DNA from: Aquibacillus albus
GTDB taxonomy: Bacteria; Bacillota; Bacilli; Bacillales; Amphibacillaceae
Direction: 5' to 3'
DNA length: 48,174 bases
NCBI RefSeq assembly: GCF_016908325.1
Contig: NZ_JAFBDR010000030.1
Coordinates: 1-48,174 of the forward strand
Below the pieces are notes generated by a model. The model saw only the letters and a program-made list of their open reading frames with translations, ran no database searches and was not told the origin of the DNA. Shown here one piece after another: positions 1 to 8,375 of the stretch. Numbering within the stretch: the first letter of the stretch is position 1; each line of letters starts with the position of its first letter. The position numbers were made by a program, and so were the translations under genes.

Positions 1-94
1 TTATTATTAATTTTTTCAAAATCGAATAACTTTAGCTCCGATTCGGATGAAGAGTTAAAAGTTAGCTAAAAAAAGGTGACTTTTTCAGTGATCT

Positions 95-113
95 CGGACA
101 GGTTCCTTGTCCC
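95..113 (-). repeat. REP-like palindrome, RAYT family, copy 1
   Basis: On the minus strand this reads GGGACAAGGAACCTGTCCG, one base from the perfect copies at 1324, 4430 and 4540. It lies upstream of the RAYT gene in inverted orientation to the copy just downstream. REP palindromes on both sides of a RAYT gene are the classic arrangement for this family. Confidence 0.8.
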
Positions 114-153
114 AGTTCCCTATAAAAATAGGATAAGTAGAAGGATTTTCCCT

Positions 154-193
154 TTGTGTGTTGAAATATTTATGTGTGTGTTGAAATATTTAT
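154..193. repeat. 20-bp tandem duplication
   Basis: The unit GTGTGTTGAAATATTTAT occurs twice in direct succession with almost no divergence, which looks like a recent slippage or duplication event. I see no coding or regulatory role. Confidence 0.7.
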
Positions 194-256
194 ATGAAAA
201 TAAAACCACTTATACCACTGACTCTCGGAAAGTCCTCTTTTATTCCTTTTAGAGGC

Positions 257-409
257 AGTTCAAAAAGTCGCTAAATGATAAACGGTGAATTTGATCGTTG
301 GTTTGTTTTCCAATCCTCATGCAGTAAACAGCCTACCTTTGGTCCATAAAACTACGCCGCCCCGACCTTCATGTTTCTAATTCGTCGACTTGTGGAACAC
401 GCACTTTTA
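257..409. repeat. Decayed copy of dispersed repeat A
   Basis: This begins with GTTCAAAAAGTCGCTAAATG and ends near GGAACACGCAC. Both ends and the interior (CGTTGGTTTGTTTTCC, CCTCATGCAG, CGCCGCC) align loosely with the element at 8376-8592. The copy is shorter and many pairs of its terminal inverted repeat are lost, so it is probably an old, immobile copy. Confidence 0.6.
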
Positions 410-557
410 TGGGAAGCAAGACTTTTTTTCTCCAATACTAATTGGTTTTTAACGAATTATCTACCCCTTAAAATCTAATTTCAAACATTTCCTTTTATAC
501 AGAACCTGAGTGTACGGAAAAACAAATACTTAAAACTAAATAGAGGTGATTGAATTT

Positions 558-1316
558 ATGCCAAGAAGCCCAAGAAGGAAAAGCCGCAATGGAATCTATC
601 ACATTATGTTACGTGGAATAAACAGACAAACAATTTTTGAAGATGAGCTAGATAAGAAGAGGTTTCTAGAAACGATAAAAAGGTTTAAAGATAGCAGTAA
701 AATCCAGATATACGGTTATTGTTTGATGGATAATCACATTCATTTATTGTTAAGAGAGACGGAGGAGACCGTATCTAAAGTTATTCAGCGGATAAGTGCA
801 AGTTATGTTTATTGGTACAACTACAAATACGAACGCAGCGGACATTTATTTCAGGATAGGTTTAAAAGTGAGAATGTAGAGACTAGCCGTTACTTTTTGA
901 CCGTACTACGATATATCCACCAAAATCCCCTCAAAGCTGGATTGTCAAACGATGTATTTACATGTGAATGGACTAGTATAGGTGAATATTATAATAATGC
1001 CAATCTAGTAGATGTTGAATTAGCGCTTCATTTGTTTTCCACAGATAGAACTAAAGCCACCCAATTATTTACGGATTATATGCAAATGGTAAACGAAGAT
1101 CAATGTTTAGATGATTCCATCAAAGTAAGAATGTCTGATAGCGAAGTTAAAAACTATTTAGTTAATTTAGGAGTTAACAGTTCTACATTACAACAGATGG
1201 ACAAGCAAACAAGAGATGCTATTATTTTGGAACTAAAGAAATTGAACGGTGTAACCATTCGGCAAATTTCAAGAATAACAGGTATATCGAAAAGTGTTAT
1301 TGATCGAGTGCGCTAA
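558..1316 (+). CDS. REP-associated tyrosine transposase (RAYT, Y1/IS200-like)
   Basis: This 252-aa protein belongs to the Y1 (HUH) transposase superfamily, REP-associated branch. These enzymes cut and join single-stranded REP palindromes and are usually single-copy genes kept near REP sequences. Visible are the HUH-type metal motif in DNHIHLLLRE (about residues 55-64), the tyrosine-rich helix SASYVYWYNYKYERSGHLFQ followed by DRFKSENV, the RYIHQNPLKAGL motif, and a C-terminal helix-turn-helix (GVTIRQISRITGISKSVIDR). I chose ATG 558 over the in-frame GTG at 546 because AGAGGTGAT lies at the right distance from it. The gene is flanked by inverted copies of the 19-bp palindrome (95-113, 1324-1342). 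No insertion-sequence ends or target duplications are seen, so it is best viewed as a resident REP-processing enzyme. Confidence 0.9.
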   Translation: MPRSPRRKSRNGIYHIMLRGINRQTIFEDELDKKRFLETIKRFKDSSKIQIYGYCLMDNHIHLLLRETEETVSKVIQRISASYVYWYNYKYERSGHLFQDRFKSENVETSRYFLTVLRYIHQNPLKAGLSNDVFTCEWTSIGEYYNNANLVDVELALHLFSTDRTKATQLFTDYMQMVNEDQCLDDSIKVRMSDSEVKNYLVNLGVNSSTLQQMDKQTRDAIILELKKLNGVTIRQISRITGISKSVIDRVR

Positions 1317-1323
1317 TGCGGTT

Positions 1324-1350
1324 GGGACAAGGAACCTGTCCCTATGTCCC
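1324..1350 (+). repeat. REP-like palindrome, RAYT family, copy 2
   Basis: GGGACAAGGAACCTGTCCC (1324-1342) is followed by the extra half-unit TATGTCCC. It begins eight bases after the RAYT stop codon, so it sits in the 3' untranslated end of that gene and upstream of the alcohol dehydrogenase. Its orientation is opposite to the copy at 95-113. Confidence 0.85.
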
Positions 1351-1413
1351 AGAAACCGTTTTCTTTGGATTTGCTTTTATAAAAATAGTAAAATAGAGAA
1401 AGGAGGGGATAAC

Positions 1414-2577
1414 ATGCAGGATTTTGTTTTTGATAATAAGACGAAGATTATATTCGGTAAGGATAAGGAGCATGTAGTAGGTGAAGAGTCTGTCGTTTAT
1501 GGGAAAAAGCTTCTTTTACATTATGGAGGCGGAAGCATAAAAGAAAGTGGCTTATATGACAAGGTTGTAGATTCTCTAAAAGAACAAGGAGTAGACGTAC
1601 ACGAATTAGGTGGAGTAATGCCAAATCCAAGAGTTAGTCTTGTTCGAGAAGGTGTGAACCTATGTAAAGAAAATAATATTGACTTTATTCTTGCTGTCGG
1701 TGGTGGTAGTGTAATTGATTCAGCTAAAGCCATTGCTGCCGGAGCAAAATATGACGGTGATGTGTGGGACTTTTTCACAGGAAAAGCGGCAGTTGAAGAC
1801 TGTTTACCGCTTGGTGTCGTGCTGACAATTCCAGCTGCAGGAAGTGAATCCAGTGCAGGAACAGTTGTCACAAATGAGGATGGATGGTATAAGCGAGCAT
1901 TTGGCCATATTAAATTGAGACCACAGTTTGCCATATTGAATCCGGTCCTTACATATACATTACCAGCCTACCAAACTGCTGCTGGTGTTACCGATATGAT
2001 GGCACACATACTGGAAAGGTATTTCACAAACGAGAAGCATGTAGAATTAACCGATCGTTTATGTGAAGCTACCTTGAGAACGATTATTAATAATGCTCAT
2101 ACAGTGATAGAAGAACCGGAGAATTATGATGCGAGAGCAGAGATTATGTGGTCAGGAACGATTGCACATAATGATTTATTGAATACTGGCAGAATCGGTG
2201 ATTGGGGAAGTCATGATATTGAGCATGAACTCAGTGGTATTTATGATATTACGCATGGAGCTGGCTTAGCAATTATTTTCCCAGCGTGGATGAAGTATGT
2301 TTACAAGCATGATATTAATCTATTTGCTCAATTTGCGAATCGTGTATGGGATGTCGAAATTGACTTGAATAATCTAGAAGCAACAGCTTTAGCCGGTATT
2401 GAGAAAACAGAACAATTCTTCCGTTCGATAGGAATGCCGGTCACACTAAAGGATGCTGAAATAGGCGATGAACATTTTGAAGAAATGGCTAAAAAGGCAA
2501 CAGAAAATGGTCCGCGTGGTAACTTTGTTAAACTCTATCAGGACGATGTGTACCAAATTTATCAATTAGCAAAATAA
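1414..2577 (+). CDS. Iron-containing alcohol dehydrogenase (butanol dehydrogenase, YugJ/YugK type)
   Basis: This 387-aa protein is a group III Fe-dependent alcohol dehydrogenase, which reduces aldehydes to alcohols with NAD(P)H in the cytoplasm. The nucleotide-binding segment GGGSVIDSAKAIAAG is at about residues 94-108. The metal ligands are expected in TDMMAHILERYF and in the two later histidines of IEHELSGIYDITHGAGLAI. Length and start match the B. subtilis YugJ/YugK group. The ORF is open further upstream (to 1294), but ATG 1414 follows the excellent site AAAGGAGGGGAT, and the upstream part overlaps the RAYT gene. A possible promoter is TTGGAT (1365) 18 bases before TAAAAT (1389). The exact substrate cannot be read from sequence. 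Confidence 0.92.
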   Translation: MQDFVFDNKTKIIFGKDKEHVVGEESVVYGKKLLLHYGGGSIKESGLYDKVVDSLKEQGVDVHELGGVMPNPRVSLVREGVNLCKENNIDFILAVGGGSVIDSAKAIAAGAKYDGDVWDFFTGKAAVEDCLPLGVVLTIPAAGSESSAGTVVTNEDGWYKRAFGHIKLRPQFAILNPVLTYTLPAYQTAAGVTDMMAHILERYFTNEKHVELTDRLCEATLRTIINNAHTVIEEPENYDARAEIMWSGTIAHNDLLNTGRIGDWGSHDIEHELSGIYDITHGAGLAIIFPAWMKYVYKHDINLFAQFANRVWDVEIDLNNLEATALAGIEKTEQFFRSIGMPVTLKDAEIGDEHFEEMAKKATENGPRGNFVKLYQDDVYQIYQLAK

Positions 2578-2586
2578 ACGGAAACT

Positions 2587-2675
2587 GCCATCAGTAGGAG
2601 CTTCATTCTCTACTAATGGCCTGTCTCCTAAGTATGTAAAATATCGCTATCTATTATTGGTAGCGATATTTTTTC
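2587..2675. terminator. Hairpin plus rho-independent terminator
   Basis: An imperfect hairpin (GCCATCAGTAG with CTACTAATGGC, 2587-2620) is followed by a cleaner one. In the second, ATATCGCTA (2641-2649) pairs with TAGCGATAT (2661-2669) and runs into six T. It lies between convergent genes and probably terminates the alcohol dehydrogenase transcript. Confidence 0.8.
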
Positions 2676-2726
2676 TTAGGGTAAATTTGAGTACTATTAG
2701 AGGATTTCAAAAAATCCGGGGTTAAC

Positions 2727-3560
2727 TTAGAAAATTTTTTTCTTCTTCCAGATTTTCTTTCTGCGTTTGTCTCTTGCAACCATTTGCTTATAGATGCTCT
2801 TGTTCGGTAATTTTTTAAATAGTTTGTAAGCCGGTTGGCCATTTCGATCGTTTGTATTTACTTCCAACAACCACAATTCACCTTCTAAGTCAATACCAAA
2901 ATCTACTCCAATATCGATAAAGGCATAATAATAATCGAGCAGATGAGCAATTCCTAAAGCAGATGTTGCTAAATTTTCTTTGATCATGTTGGCATGAAAA
3001 GATGGAAATAATTTTTTTAAAACGAAATCTGTTTCTACAACACCGCCGCCATTAGAAAATAAGTTGGAAACAATTGATTCATTACCGCCAATACGAATTA
3101 AATCTCCAGCATGCAACCAATTACCATTTTCATCTCTTTGCACGTGGACGCGAATGTCAAAAGCTCGGTTATCGAATGTCAGGATTGGCGCGTGATCTTG
3201 AATAATCGCATGCGTATTTGTATATTGCTGCGTTAAGTATTGCGTTAACATTTCATGATTGGGGAAGAACTCACCAGACCCATTAGGATATTTCAGAACA
3301 AAGCCGCTATTAACGGGATTAACAAGCGTAATCCTAATACCAGACCACGTATCGACTGGCTTTATATAAAAAGATTTCTTTCTGTACGTGAATTCGTTTA
3401 ACGTCAGTTGTGAAAAATAATTTGTATAAGGTATATGAAATGGAAAATCATACGGGGCTAACAATTTATACATTTCCCATTTATTAAAATATAGGCGATT
3501 TTTATCAAAATACACATTCGTGTTAATAGGTGTTCCATTGCCAATATTGTAGTTGTTCAT
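2727..3560 (-). CDS. YheC/YheD-family ATP-grasp protein, short form
   Basis: This 277-aa protein resembles the ATP-grasp part of the YheC/YheD endospore-coat-associated family. Recognisable are FYIKPVDTWSGIRI (nucleotide-binding lysine region, about residues 65-78), AFDIRVHVQRDENGNW, the substrate or ATP loop VSNLFSNGGG, and the metal-binding end IGVDFGIDLEGELWLLEVNT followed by NDRNG. Family members I know are about 360-450 aa; this one starts close to the ATP-grasp core and lacks most of the N-terminal domain. The C-terminus is very basic (RDKRRKKIWKKKK). The start ATG at 3560 has GGAAGGGG upstream. Function of the family is unproven; a role in spore surface formation is an inference from family naming. 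Confidence 0.8.
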   Translation of the reverse strand: MNNYNIGNGTPINTNVYFDKNRLYFNKWEMYKLLAPYDFPFHIPYTNYFSQLTLNEFTYRKKSFYIKPVDTWSGIRITLVNPVNSGFVLKYPNGSGEFFPNHEMLTQYLTQQYTNTHAIIQDHAPILTFDNRAFDIRVHVQRDENGNWLHAGDLIRIGGNESIVSNLFSNGGGVVETDFVLKKLFPSFHANMIKENLATSALGIAHLLDYYYAFIDIGVDFGIDLEGELWLLEVNTNDRNGQPAYKLFKKLPNKSIYKQMVARDKRRKKIWKKKKIF

Positions 3561-3770
3561 AGGATGCCCCTTCCATTAAAAGTGATTAGTTATAATATAT
3601 ATATGGTGTTATTGGGCATTGGGTTACTAAAGTTAGCAGAGGTGCTTTTATTCAGACCTCTTCTGTGGACATAAATGTTTGTACGGTTTAGGATGAATAT
3701 ATAATACAATATATGGTTGAATGTCCAAATTCCAGGTAGTCATGTTTAAAATTTAGAAAGGGTGAAAAAG

Positions 3771-4421
3771 TTGAAAGTTCTTGTTGTTGGTGCAAATGGT
3801 CAAATTGGAAAACACCTTGTTACATTTATTAAGGATAGTGAAAAACTTGAAGCGAAAGCGGTGATTCGTAAACAAGAGCAGGCATCCTATTTTGAAGATT
3901 TAGGTGCGGAAACAGTAGTGGTGGATTTGGAACAGGGAATCGATGATATCGCAAAAGCGGCTGAGGGAGTAGATGCCATCGTATTTACTGCTGGTTCAGG
4001 TCCACATACAGGAAAAGATAAAACAATCATGGTTGATTTAGATGGTGCCGTAAAAACGATCGAAGCAGCAAAGCAAGCTGGTGTAAAACGATTTGTAATG
4101 GTTAGTTCCTTTGATACTCGCCGTGAAGCAATACTGGAAGCTTCTTCATCCTTTGCTCCATATGTTGCAGCAAAGCATTATGCAGATGCATGGTTAAGGT
4201 CAACGAACTTGGACTACACGATTGTCCATCCAGGAGGACTTACGAATGACAAAGGAACTGGAAAAGTAGAGGCAGCTACCGAAGTCGAGAGAGGACAGAT
4301 TTCTCGAGAGGATGTCGCAAGCGTTATACTTGGCTGTTTAGAGGATAAGACAACAATCGGCAAAGAATTTCAATTAGTAGGCGGAGATACGCCAATTAAA
4401 GAAGCATTAAAATCCATATGA
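3771..4421 (+). CDS. Atypical SDR, NAD(P)H-binding (YhfK/YwnB-like)
   Basis: This 216-aa protein is an atypical short-chain dehydrogenase with an N-terminal Rossmann fold: VGANGQIGKHLV at about residues 5-16 is the glycine-rich dinucleotide motif. VVDLE, FTAGSG, MVSSFDTRR and VHPGGLTND are typical of the NmrA/YhfK subgroup. The active-site YxxxK is retained as YVAAKHYAD. I start at TTG 3771, because AAAGGGTG lies six bases before it. The in-frame GTG at 3762 overlaps that ribosome site. A terminator follows at 4477. The substrate is unknown; relatives are often stress-induced. Confidence 0.85.
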   Translation: MKVLVVGANGQIGKHLVTFIKDSEKLEAKAVIRKQEQASYFEDLGAETVVVDLEQGIDDIAKAAEGVDAIVFTAGSGPHTGKDKTIMVDLDGAVKTIEAAKQAGVKRFVMVSSFDTRREAILEASSSFAPYVAAKHYADAWLRSTNLDYTIVHPGGLTNDKGTGKVEAATEVERGQISREDVASVILGCLEDKTTIGKEFQLVGGDTPIKEALKSI

Positions 4422-4583
4422 GGGACAGAGGGACAGGTTCCTTGTCCCTACAGATAGCACCTAGTACCATATAAGAAGCTTCAATTCCTTTATTAAGAAG
4501 GGGGTTGGAGCTTTTTTTATTTTACATCATTTTCAAAATGGGACAAGGAACCTGTCCCTCTGTCCCTCCCTCTGTCCCTCCCT
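4422..4583. repeat. Inverted pair of RAYT-family palindromes (BIME-like)
   Basis: Copy 3 (GGGACAGGTTCCTTGTCCC, 4430-4448) and copy 4 (GGGACAAGGAACCTGTCCC, 4540-4558) face each other about 90 bases apart. Each carries extra half-units: AGGGACAGA before copy 3, and two successive TCTGTCCCTCCC units after copy 4. The pair brackets the terminator at 4477-4519 and ends one base before the first PhoP box of phnD. Paired, oppositely oriented REPs are what RAYT enzymes are thought to mobilise. Confidence 0.85.
4477..4519 (+). terminator. Rho-independent terminator after the SDR gene
   Basis: AGCTTCAATTCC (4477-4488) pairs along its full 12 bases, allowing G-U pairs, with GGGGTTGGAGCT (4500-4511). 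A run of seven T follows at once. It ends the SDR transcript and isolates the phosphonate operon from it. Confidence 0.85.
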
Positions 4584-4667
4584 TTTACAAAACTTACATA
4601 TTTTTTACATGGGTTTACCTCTTTTTTACAGATAGTTTATATGTAATTAATTTTAGGAGCTTATAGT
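4584..4667 (+). promoter_or_regulatory. PhoP boxes and promoter of phnDCE1E2
   Basis: Six TT(T/A)ACA-like hexamers start at 4584 (TTTACA), 4593 (CTTACA), 4604 (TTTACA), 4614 (TTTACC), 4625 (TTTACA) and 4636 (TTTATA). The spacing of 9-11 bp keeps them on one face of the helix. Tandem TT(A/C/T)ACA repeats at 11-bp period are the known binding site of the phosphate-starvation regulator PhoP in Bacillus. A -10 like TATAGT follows at 4662, about 20 bases beyond the last repeat. The leader to the phnD start is about 140 bases and contains an orphan strong ribosome site (AAAAAGGAGGG, 4711-4721) with no start codon at the usual distance. Confidence 0.8.
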
Positions 4668-4813
4668 AGGTAACAGGAAAGACAAACAAACAGATTCTGA
4701 AAGTGGCTTGAAAAAGGAGGGAGATTTACTAAGATATAACACCAAACAGATTTTCTTACATAGTAAATTACCGAATTAAAAATTTCATCTATTAAATGGG
4801 GAGGATATTTATC

Positions 4814-5842
4814 ATGAAAAAAGCTGCATTATTTAGCTTGACGATTTTAATGCTTTTGATAGTTACGGCTTGTTCTTCAGAGGGTTCAGCAAATACTGGT
4901 GATGATACGTTAACGATGGCATGGTATCCAAATGAATCAGGTGCAGATTTAAAAGATGCCCGGGAAGCGATTGGAAAAGTAATCGAAGATGCAACTGGGA
5001 AAAAGGTAGAACATCAAACTACTACAGACTACATTGTTGCTATTGAATCTTTAGCAAATGGAAATGCAGATTTAGCGTTTATGGGTGCACAAGGTTATGT
5101 ACAAGCGCATGCCAAAAATGAAAAAGTCCTTCCAGTTGTCGTAGCAAGTGGTTCATCTGGAACATTGGATGACGCTGTTTATCACAGCTGGCTAAATGTA
5201 AAAAAAGGCAATGAAACAAATTATAAAGATGGGGAAGGCTTCTCAATCGATAATATAGTAGATAAAAAGTTCTCTTTCGTATCAAACAGCTCAACATCTG
5301 GTTTTAAAGTTCCTTCAGCTGGGATTGTTTCCTACTTTGGTGAAATGGACGAATTTAAGGATTTAACGCAAGAAGATTTGTTAGAAGGTGGAGCTTTCTT
5401 TAGTGAAGTGCTTTATGGAGGCTCACACCAAGGGTCGGCTGTTAACTTACTAACTGATAAAGCTGATGTTGCTGCGTTTTGCGATGTTTGTGTCAATAAC
5501 TATGTAGAATTAGTGGATGGAACAGAGAATAGACCAGGTGCTGTTTATCGAGTAAAAGATGATGCTGCTGAGCCTTTTAATACTGTACCAGGAGAAGAAT
5601 TTGTTGTTATTTCTGTAACACCTGTATTAAACGCACCATTTACAATGAACACAGAAACACTTAGTGAAGAGGATCAGGAGGCTATTCTAGAAGTAATGAC
5701 ATCGGATGAGGTTGCGAACAATGAAGAAATTTTTGTTCCAGAAGATGCGGAGAAAGGCGGATTGTTTGAAAAGTCTGCAGATGAACGATTCTTAGAAGTT
5801 GACGATTCTTGGTTTGATCCAATTAGAGAATTATCTAAATAA
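4814..5842 (+). CDS. phnD: Phosphonate ABC transporter, substrate-binding lipoprotein
   Basis: This 342-aa protein is the extracellular binding component for phosphonates (or phosphite/phosphate esters), tethered to the membrane. The signal peptide has KK, a hydrophobic core and the lipobox VTAC, with the lipidated cysteine at about residue 22. The mature part shows PhnD-family segments: MAWYPNESGADL, the NGNADLAFMGAQGYV motif, VSNSSTSGFKVPSAGIVSYF and GGSHQGSAVNLLTDKADVAAF. ATG 4814 is chosen because GGGGAGG lies nine bases upstream; the longer frame from 4796 contains that site. It is the first gene of a four-gene operon and is probably induced by phosphate starvation through the PhoP boxes upstream. 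The ligand range cannot be told from sequence. Confidence 0.92.
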   Translation: MKKAALFSLTILMLLIVTACSSEGSANTGDDTLTMAWYPNESGADLKDAREAIGKVIEDATGKKVEHQTTTDYIVAIESLANGNADLAFMGAQGYVQAHAKNEKVLPVVVASGSSGTLDDAVYHSWLNVKKGNETNYKDGEGFSIDNIVDKKFSFVSNSSTSGFKVPSAGIVSYFGEMDEFKDLTQEDLLEGGAFFSEVLYGGSHQGSAVNLLTDKADVAAFCDVCVNNYVELVDGTENRPGAVYRVKDDAAEPFNTVPGEEFVVISVTPVLNAPFTMNTETLSEEDQEAILEVMTSDEVANNEEIFVPEDAEKGGLFEKSADERFLEVDDSWFDPIRELSK

Positions 5843-5871
5843 TACATGCAACAGGGAGAGGAGTTGCGATA

Positions 5872-6666
5872 ATGACTATGTTATTAGAACTACATGATGT
5901 ATCTAAACAGTACGGTAATAATACCATAGCCTTATCAGACGTTAACTTCTCTGTGAGAGAAGGGGAGTTTGTTTCCGTTATCGGTCCATCTGGCGCGGGA
6001 AAGTCAACTCTCCTTCGCTGTATTAATCGAATGATTGATGCGAGTAACGGAGAAATAGTTTTTGATGGGGTAAATGCATTGGGATTAAAAAGAAAAGAAT
6101 TAAGAAATCTTCGAACAAAAATTGGTATTATTTTCCAGCACTATAATTTGGTAGATAGGCTTTCTGTGATTGAAAATATTTTGCATGGACGATTAGGTTA
6201 TAAGTCTGCGATAACTGGAGCGTTAGGAATATACAGTCGTGAAGAAAAAGAGCAGGCACTAAAACTATTAAATATTCTTGGTTTGGAAGATCAAGTGTAT
6301 AAAAGAAGTGATCAATTAAGTGGTGGTCAAAAGCAACGTGTTGGGATTGCAAGAGCACTTATTCAAAATCCAAAGATGCTTCTCTGTGATGAGCCAATCG
6401 CATCCTTAGATCCAAATGCTTCTAAAGTAATTATGGATTATTTAAAAGATATTTCAAAATCAATGGGGATAACGGTGTTAATTAACCTCCACCAAGTTGA
6501 TGTGGCGCTTAAGTATAGTGATCGGATTATAGGAGTTAGTAAGGGTAGTGTGGTGTATGACGGTTCTCCTAGGCATATAACAAAGGAAGAAATTCATCAC
6601 ATTTATGGTTCAGAAGCAGGAGACTTAATTATGGACCTTGGTGAGGATACGGATTATGCAGGATAA
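5872..6666 (+). CDS. phnC: Phosphonate ABC transporter ATP-binding protein
   Basis: This 264-aa ATPase powers phosphonate uptake with PhnE1/PhnE2. Walker A is GPSGAGKST (about residues 38-46), the Q-loop lies in IGIIFQHYNLVDRLSVIENI, the signature is LSGGQKQRVGIARAL, Walker B is MLLCDEPIASLDP, and the switch histidine is in INLHQVD. The start ATG 5872 follows GGGAGAGGAG; a second in-frame ATG lies two codons on. The 3' end overlaps phnE1 by 11 bases, which suggests translational coupling. Confidence 0.94.
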   Translation: MTMLLELHDVSKQYGNNTIALSDVNFSVREGEFVSVIGPSGAGKSTLLRCINRMIDASNGEIVFDGVNALGLKRKELRNLRTKIGIIFQHYNLVDRLSVIENILHGRLGYKSAITGALGIYSREEKEQALKLLNILGLEDQVYKRSDQLSGGQKQRVGIARALIQNPKMLLCDEPIASLDPNASKVIMDYLKDISKSMGITVLINLHQVDVALKYSDRIIGVSKGSVVYDGSPRHITKEEIHHIYGSEAGDLIMDLGEDTDYAG

Positions 6667-7441
6667 ATTTTTTCTTAAAAAAAGACTGAACTCCATTCTA
6701 CTTTTCTGTTTCTTTCTTGCGATTACTTATGGTGCCATTATTATTACTGAATACAATGTTATGGACGGATTTACTTCAGTACCGGAAGCGTTTAGATGGG
6801 GGATTTCAAACTTTTACCCTACACAAAGCTCTTTAGAAAAATTACCTAACATTATGGAGAAATTAATAGAGACCTTACTTATTTCGATTGCGTCCGCAAC
6901 GATTGCAGGTATATTCGCTTTGATTTTTGCTATTTTTGGTTCGAATACGACTAAAATAAATACATTCTTTGCTACTATTAGTAGATTTATTGCAACGCTT
7001 TTCCGGAATATTGATGTTGCTGTTTGGTCCATGATTTTGCTGTTCTCGTTTGGACAGAGTGCTTTAACTGGATATTTTGCATTATTCTTTGTATCCTTTG
7101 GTTTTTTAACTCGAGCATTTATTGAAACCATTGATGAGGTAAGTAATAACTCAGTAGAAGCATTGCGGGCAACCGGTGCTAGCTATAGTTCGATTGTTAT
7201 TCATTCAGTTATACCATCAAGTGCACCGCAAATGTTAAGCTGGCTTTTGTTCATGATCGAAACCAATATAAGAAGTGCTACGCTAGTTGGCATTTTAACC
7301 GGTACAGGGATTGGATTTTCATTTGACCTTTACTACAAATCACTAGACTACAATAGTGCGAGCTTAGTAGTCGTTACTATAGTGATTGCTATTTTACTAC
7401 TAGAAAGCCTGTCAAATTACATTAGAAGGGTGATATTGTAA
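6656..7441 (+). CDS. phnE: Phosphonate ABC transporter permease 1
   Basis: This 261-aa inner-membrane permease has about six hydrophobic helices. The coupling loop is EALRATGASYSSIVIHSVIP, matching the EAA motif that docks the ATPase. ATG 6656 has GGTGAGGA eight bases upstream and lies inside the end of phnC. The stop codon overlaps the ATG of the second permease by one base (TAATG). Two distinct PhnE proteins probably form a heterodimeric channel, as in other Gram-positive phn operons. Confidence 0.93.
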   Translation: MQDKFFLKKRLNSILLFCFFLAITYGAIIITEYNVMDGFTSVPEAFRWGISNFYPTQSSLEKLPNIMEKLIETLLISIASATIAGIFALIFAIFGSNTTKINTFFATISRFIATLFRNIDVAVWSMILLFSFGQSALTGYFALFFVSFGFLTRAFIETIDEVSNNSVEALRATGASYSSIVIHSVIPSSAPQMLSWLLFMIETNIRSATLVGILTGTGIGFSFDLYYKSLDYNSASLVVVTIVIAILLLESLSNYIRRVIL

Positions 7442-8298
7442 TGAGTGTGGAAAATACAGTCACAACAAAAACTAGTAGCGAATTAGTGAATAGGGACAAA
7501 CCGATCAAAGTGAAGCCATTAAACAAGGTAACAATAGTAATTAGGTTGACCTTGCTATCCTTAGTGTTACTGTCTATTTATGGTTTTTTGACTTTCGATT
7601 ATAAGGATGTCGGTTTAATAGAAGGAATAGCAGCTAGTATTGCTAATTTTCGTGTGATGTTTACGGAGGCTCATTTTAGTCATTTTAATTTTCTTGAAGG
7701 ATTACATCAAGTATTTATTACGATTGGTTTAGCATTACTTACTACGTTGATAGGGGCAATTATTTCTTTGTTTTTAGGGCTTTTTGCTGCTCAAAATTTA
7801 TCAACAGTAAGAGTCTCTAACATGATCAAGAGTTTCGTTGCGTTCATAAGGGCGGTCCCAACTGTCCTATGGGTATTAATTTTTGCTGTATCAGCAGGAC
7901 TTGGAAGTGTTGCAGCGGTAATCGGTATGACGTTTCACTCGGTAGGCTATCTAATTAAAGCCTATTCAGAATCTTTTGAAGAATTAGATGAAGGTGTGAT
8001 TGAAGCACTTAGAGCAAGTGGGGCTAATTGGTGGCAAATTGTTTGGCAAGCGGTAATTCCTTCTACCATTACCTATCTAGTATCGTGGTCATTTTTAAGG
8101 TTTGAAATAAATTTTGGTGTAGCGGTCGCAATGGGAGCAGCAGCTGGGGCTGGAGGAATTGGATATGACATGTTCATGGCTAGTACCTTCTATCTTGACT
8201 TAAGAGAGGTTGGAACGATAACCTTCTACATCCTGATATTTGCTATTCTTCTTGAGGTTGTGGCGATTCGGATTAAGCGACATTTGAAAACAGTTTGA
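7441..8298 (+). CDS. phnE: Phosphonate ABC transporter permease 2
   Basis: This 285-aa permease is the partner of the preceding one. A hydrophilic N-terminus of about 35 residues precedes the first helix (VIRLTLLSLVLLSIYGFL). The EAA loop is EALRASGANWWQIVWQAVIP, and AAAGAGGIGYDMFM is a PhnE-typical motif near the C-terminus. It ends the transporter operon; a strong terminator follows within 15 bases. Confidence 0.93.
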   Translation: MSVENTVTTKTSSELVNRDKPIKVKPLNKVTIVIRLTLLSLVLLSIYGFLTFDYKDVGLIEGIAASIANFRVMFTEAHFSHFNFLEGLHQVFITIGLALLTTLIGAIISLFLGLFAAQNLSTVRVSNMIKSFVAFIRAVPTVLWVLIFAVSAGLGSVAAVIGMTFHSVGYLIKAYSESFEELDEGVIEALRASGANWWQIVWQAVIPSTITYLVSWSFLRFEINFGVAVAMGAAAGAGGIGYDMFMASTFYLDLREVGTITFYILIFAILLEVVAIRIKRHLKTV

Positions 8299-8310
8299 AC
8301 AGTAATCTAA

Positions 8311-8350
8311 AAAAATCGTATGTGGAAGTTCTACATACGATTTTTTTTTC
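8311..8350 (+). terminator. Terminator of phnDCE1E2
   Basis: AAATCGTATGT pairs with ACATACGATTT around the loop GGAAGTTCT, followed by nine T. It ends the transporter transcript and shows that the C-P lyase genes downstream are a separate unit. Confidence 0.92.
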
Positions 8351-8375
8351 GTTTAACAGACGCATCAACACTAGA

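Larger units (their letters stand above)
1..557. other. Intergenic region with decayed repeats
   Basis: I find no convincing gene here. The stretch holds a copy of the RAYT-linked palindrome (95-113), a tandem duplication of about 20 bp (154-193), and a decayed copy (about 257-409) of a repeat that is better preserved at 8376-8592. A frame open from the window edge ends in TAA at 67-69, but 22 codons are too few to call it the end of a gene. Confidence 0.6.

Noticed and set aside
1-69. Frame open from the left edge ending in TAA (about 22 codons).
   Set aside because: It is too short, AT-rich and without recognisable motif; it could equally be chance.
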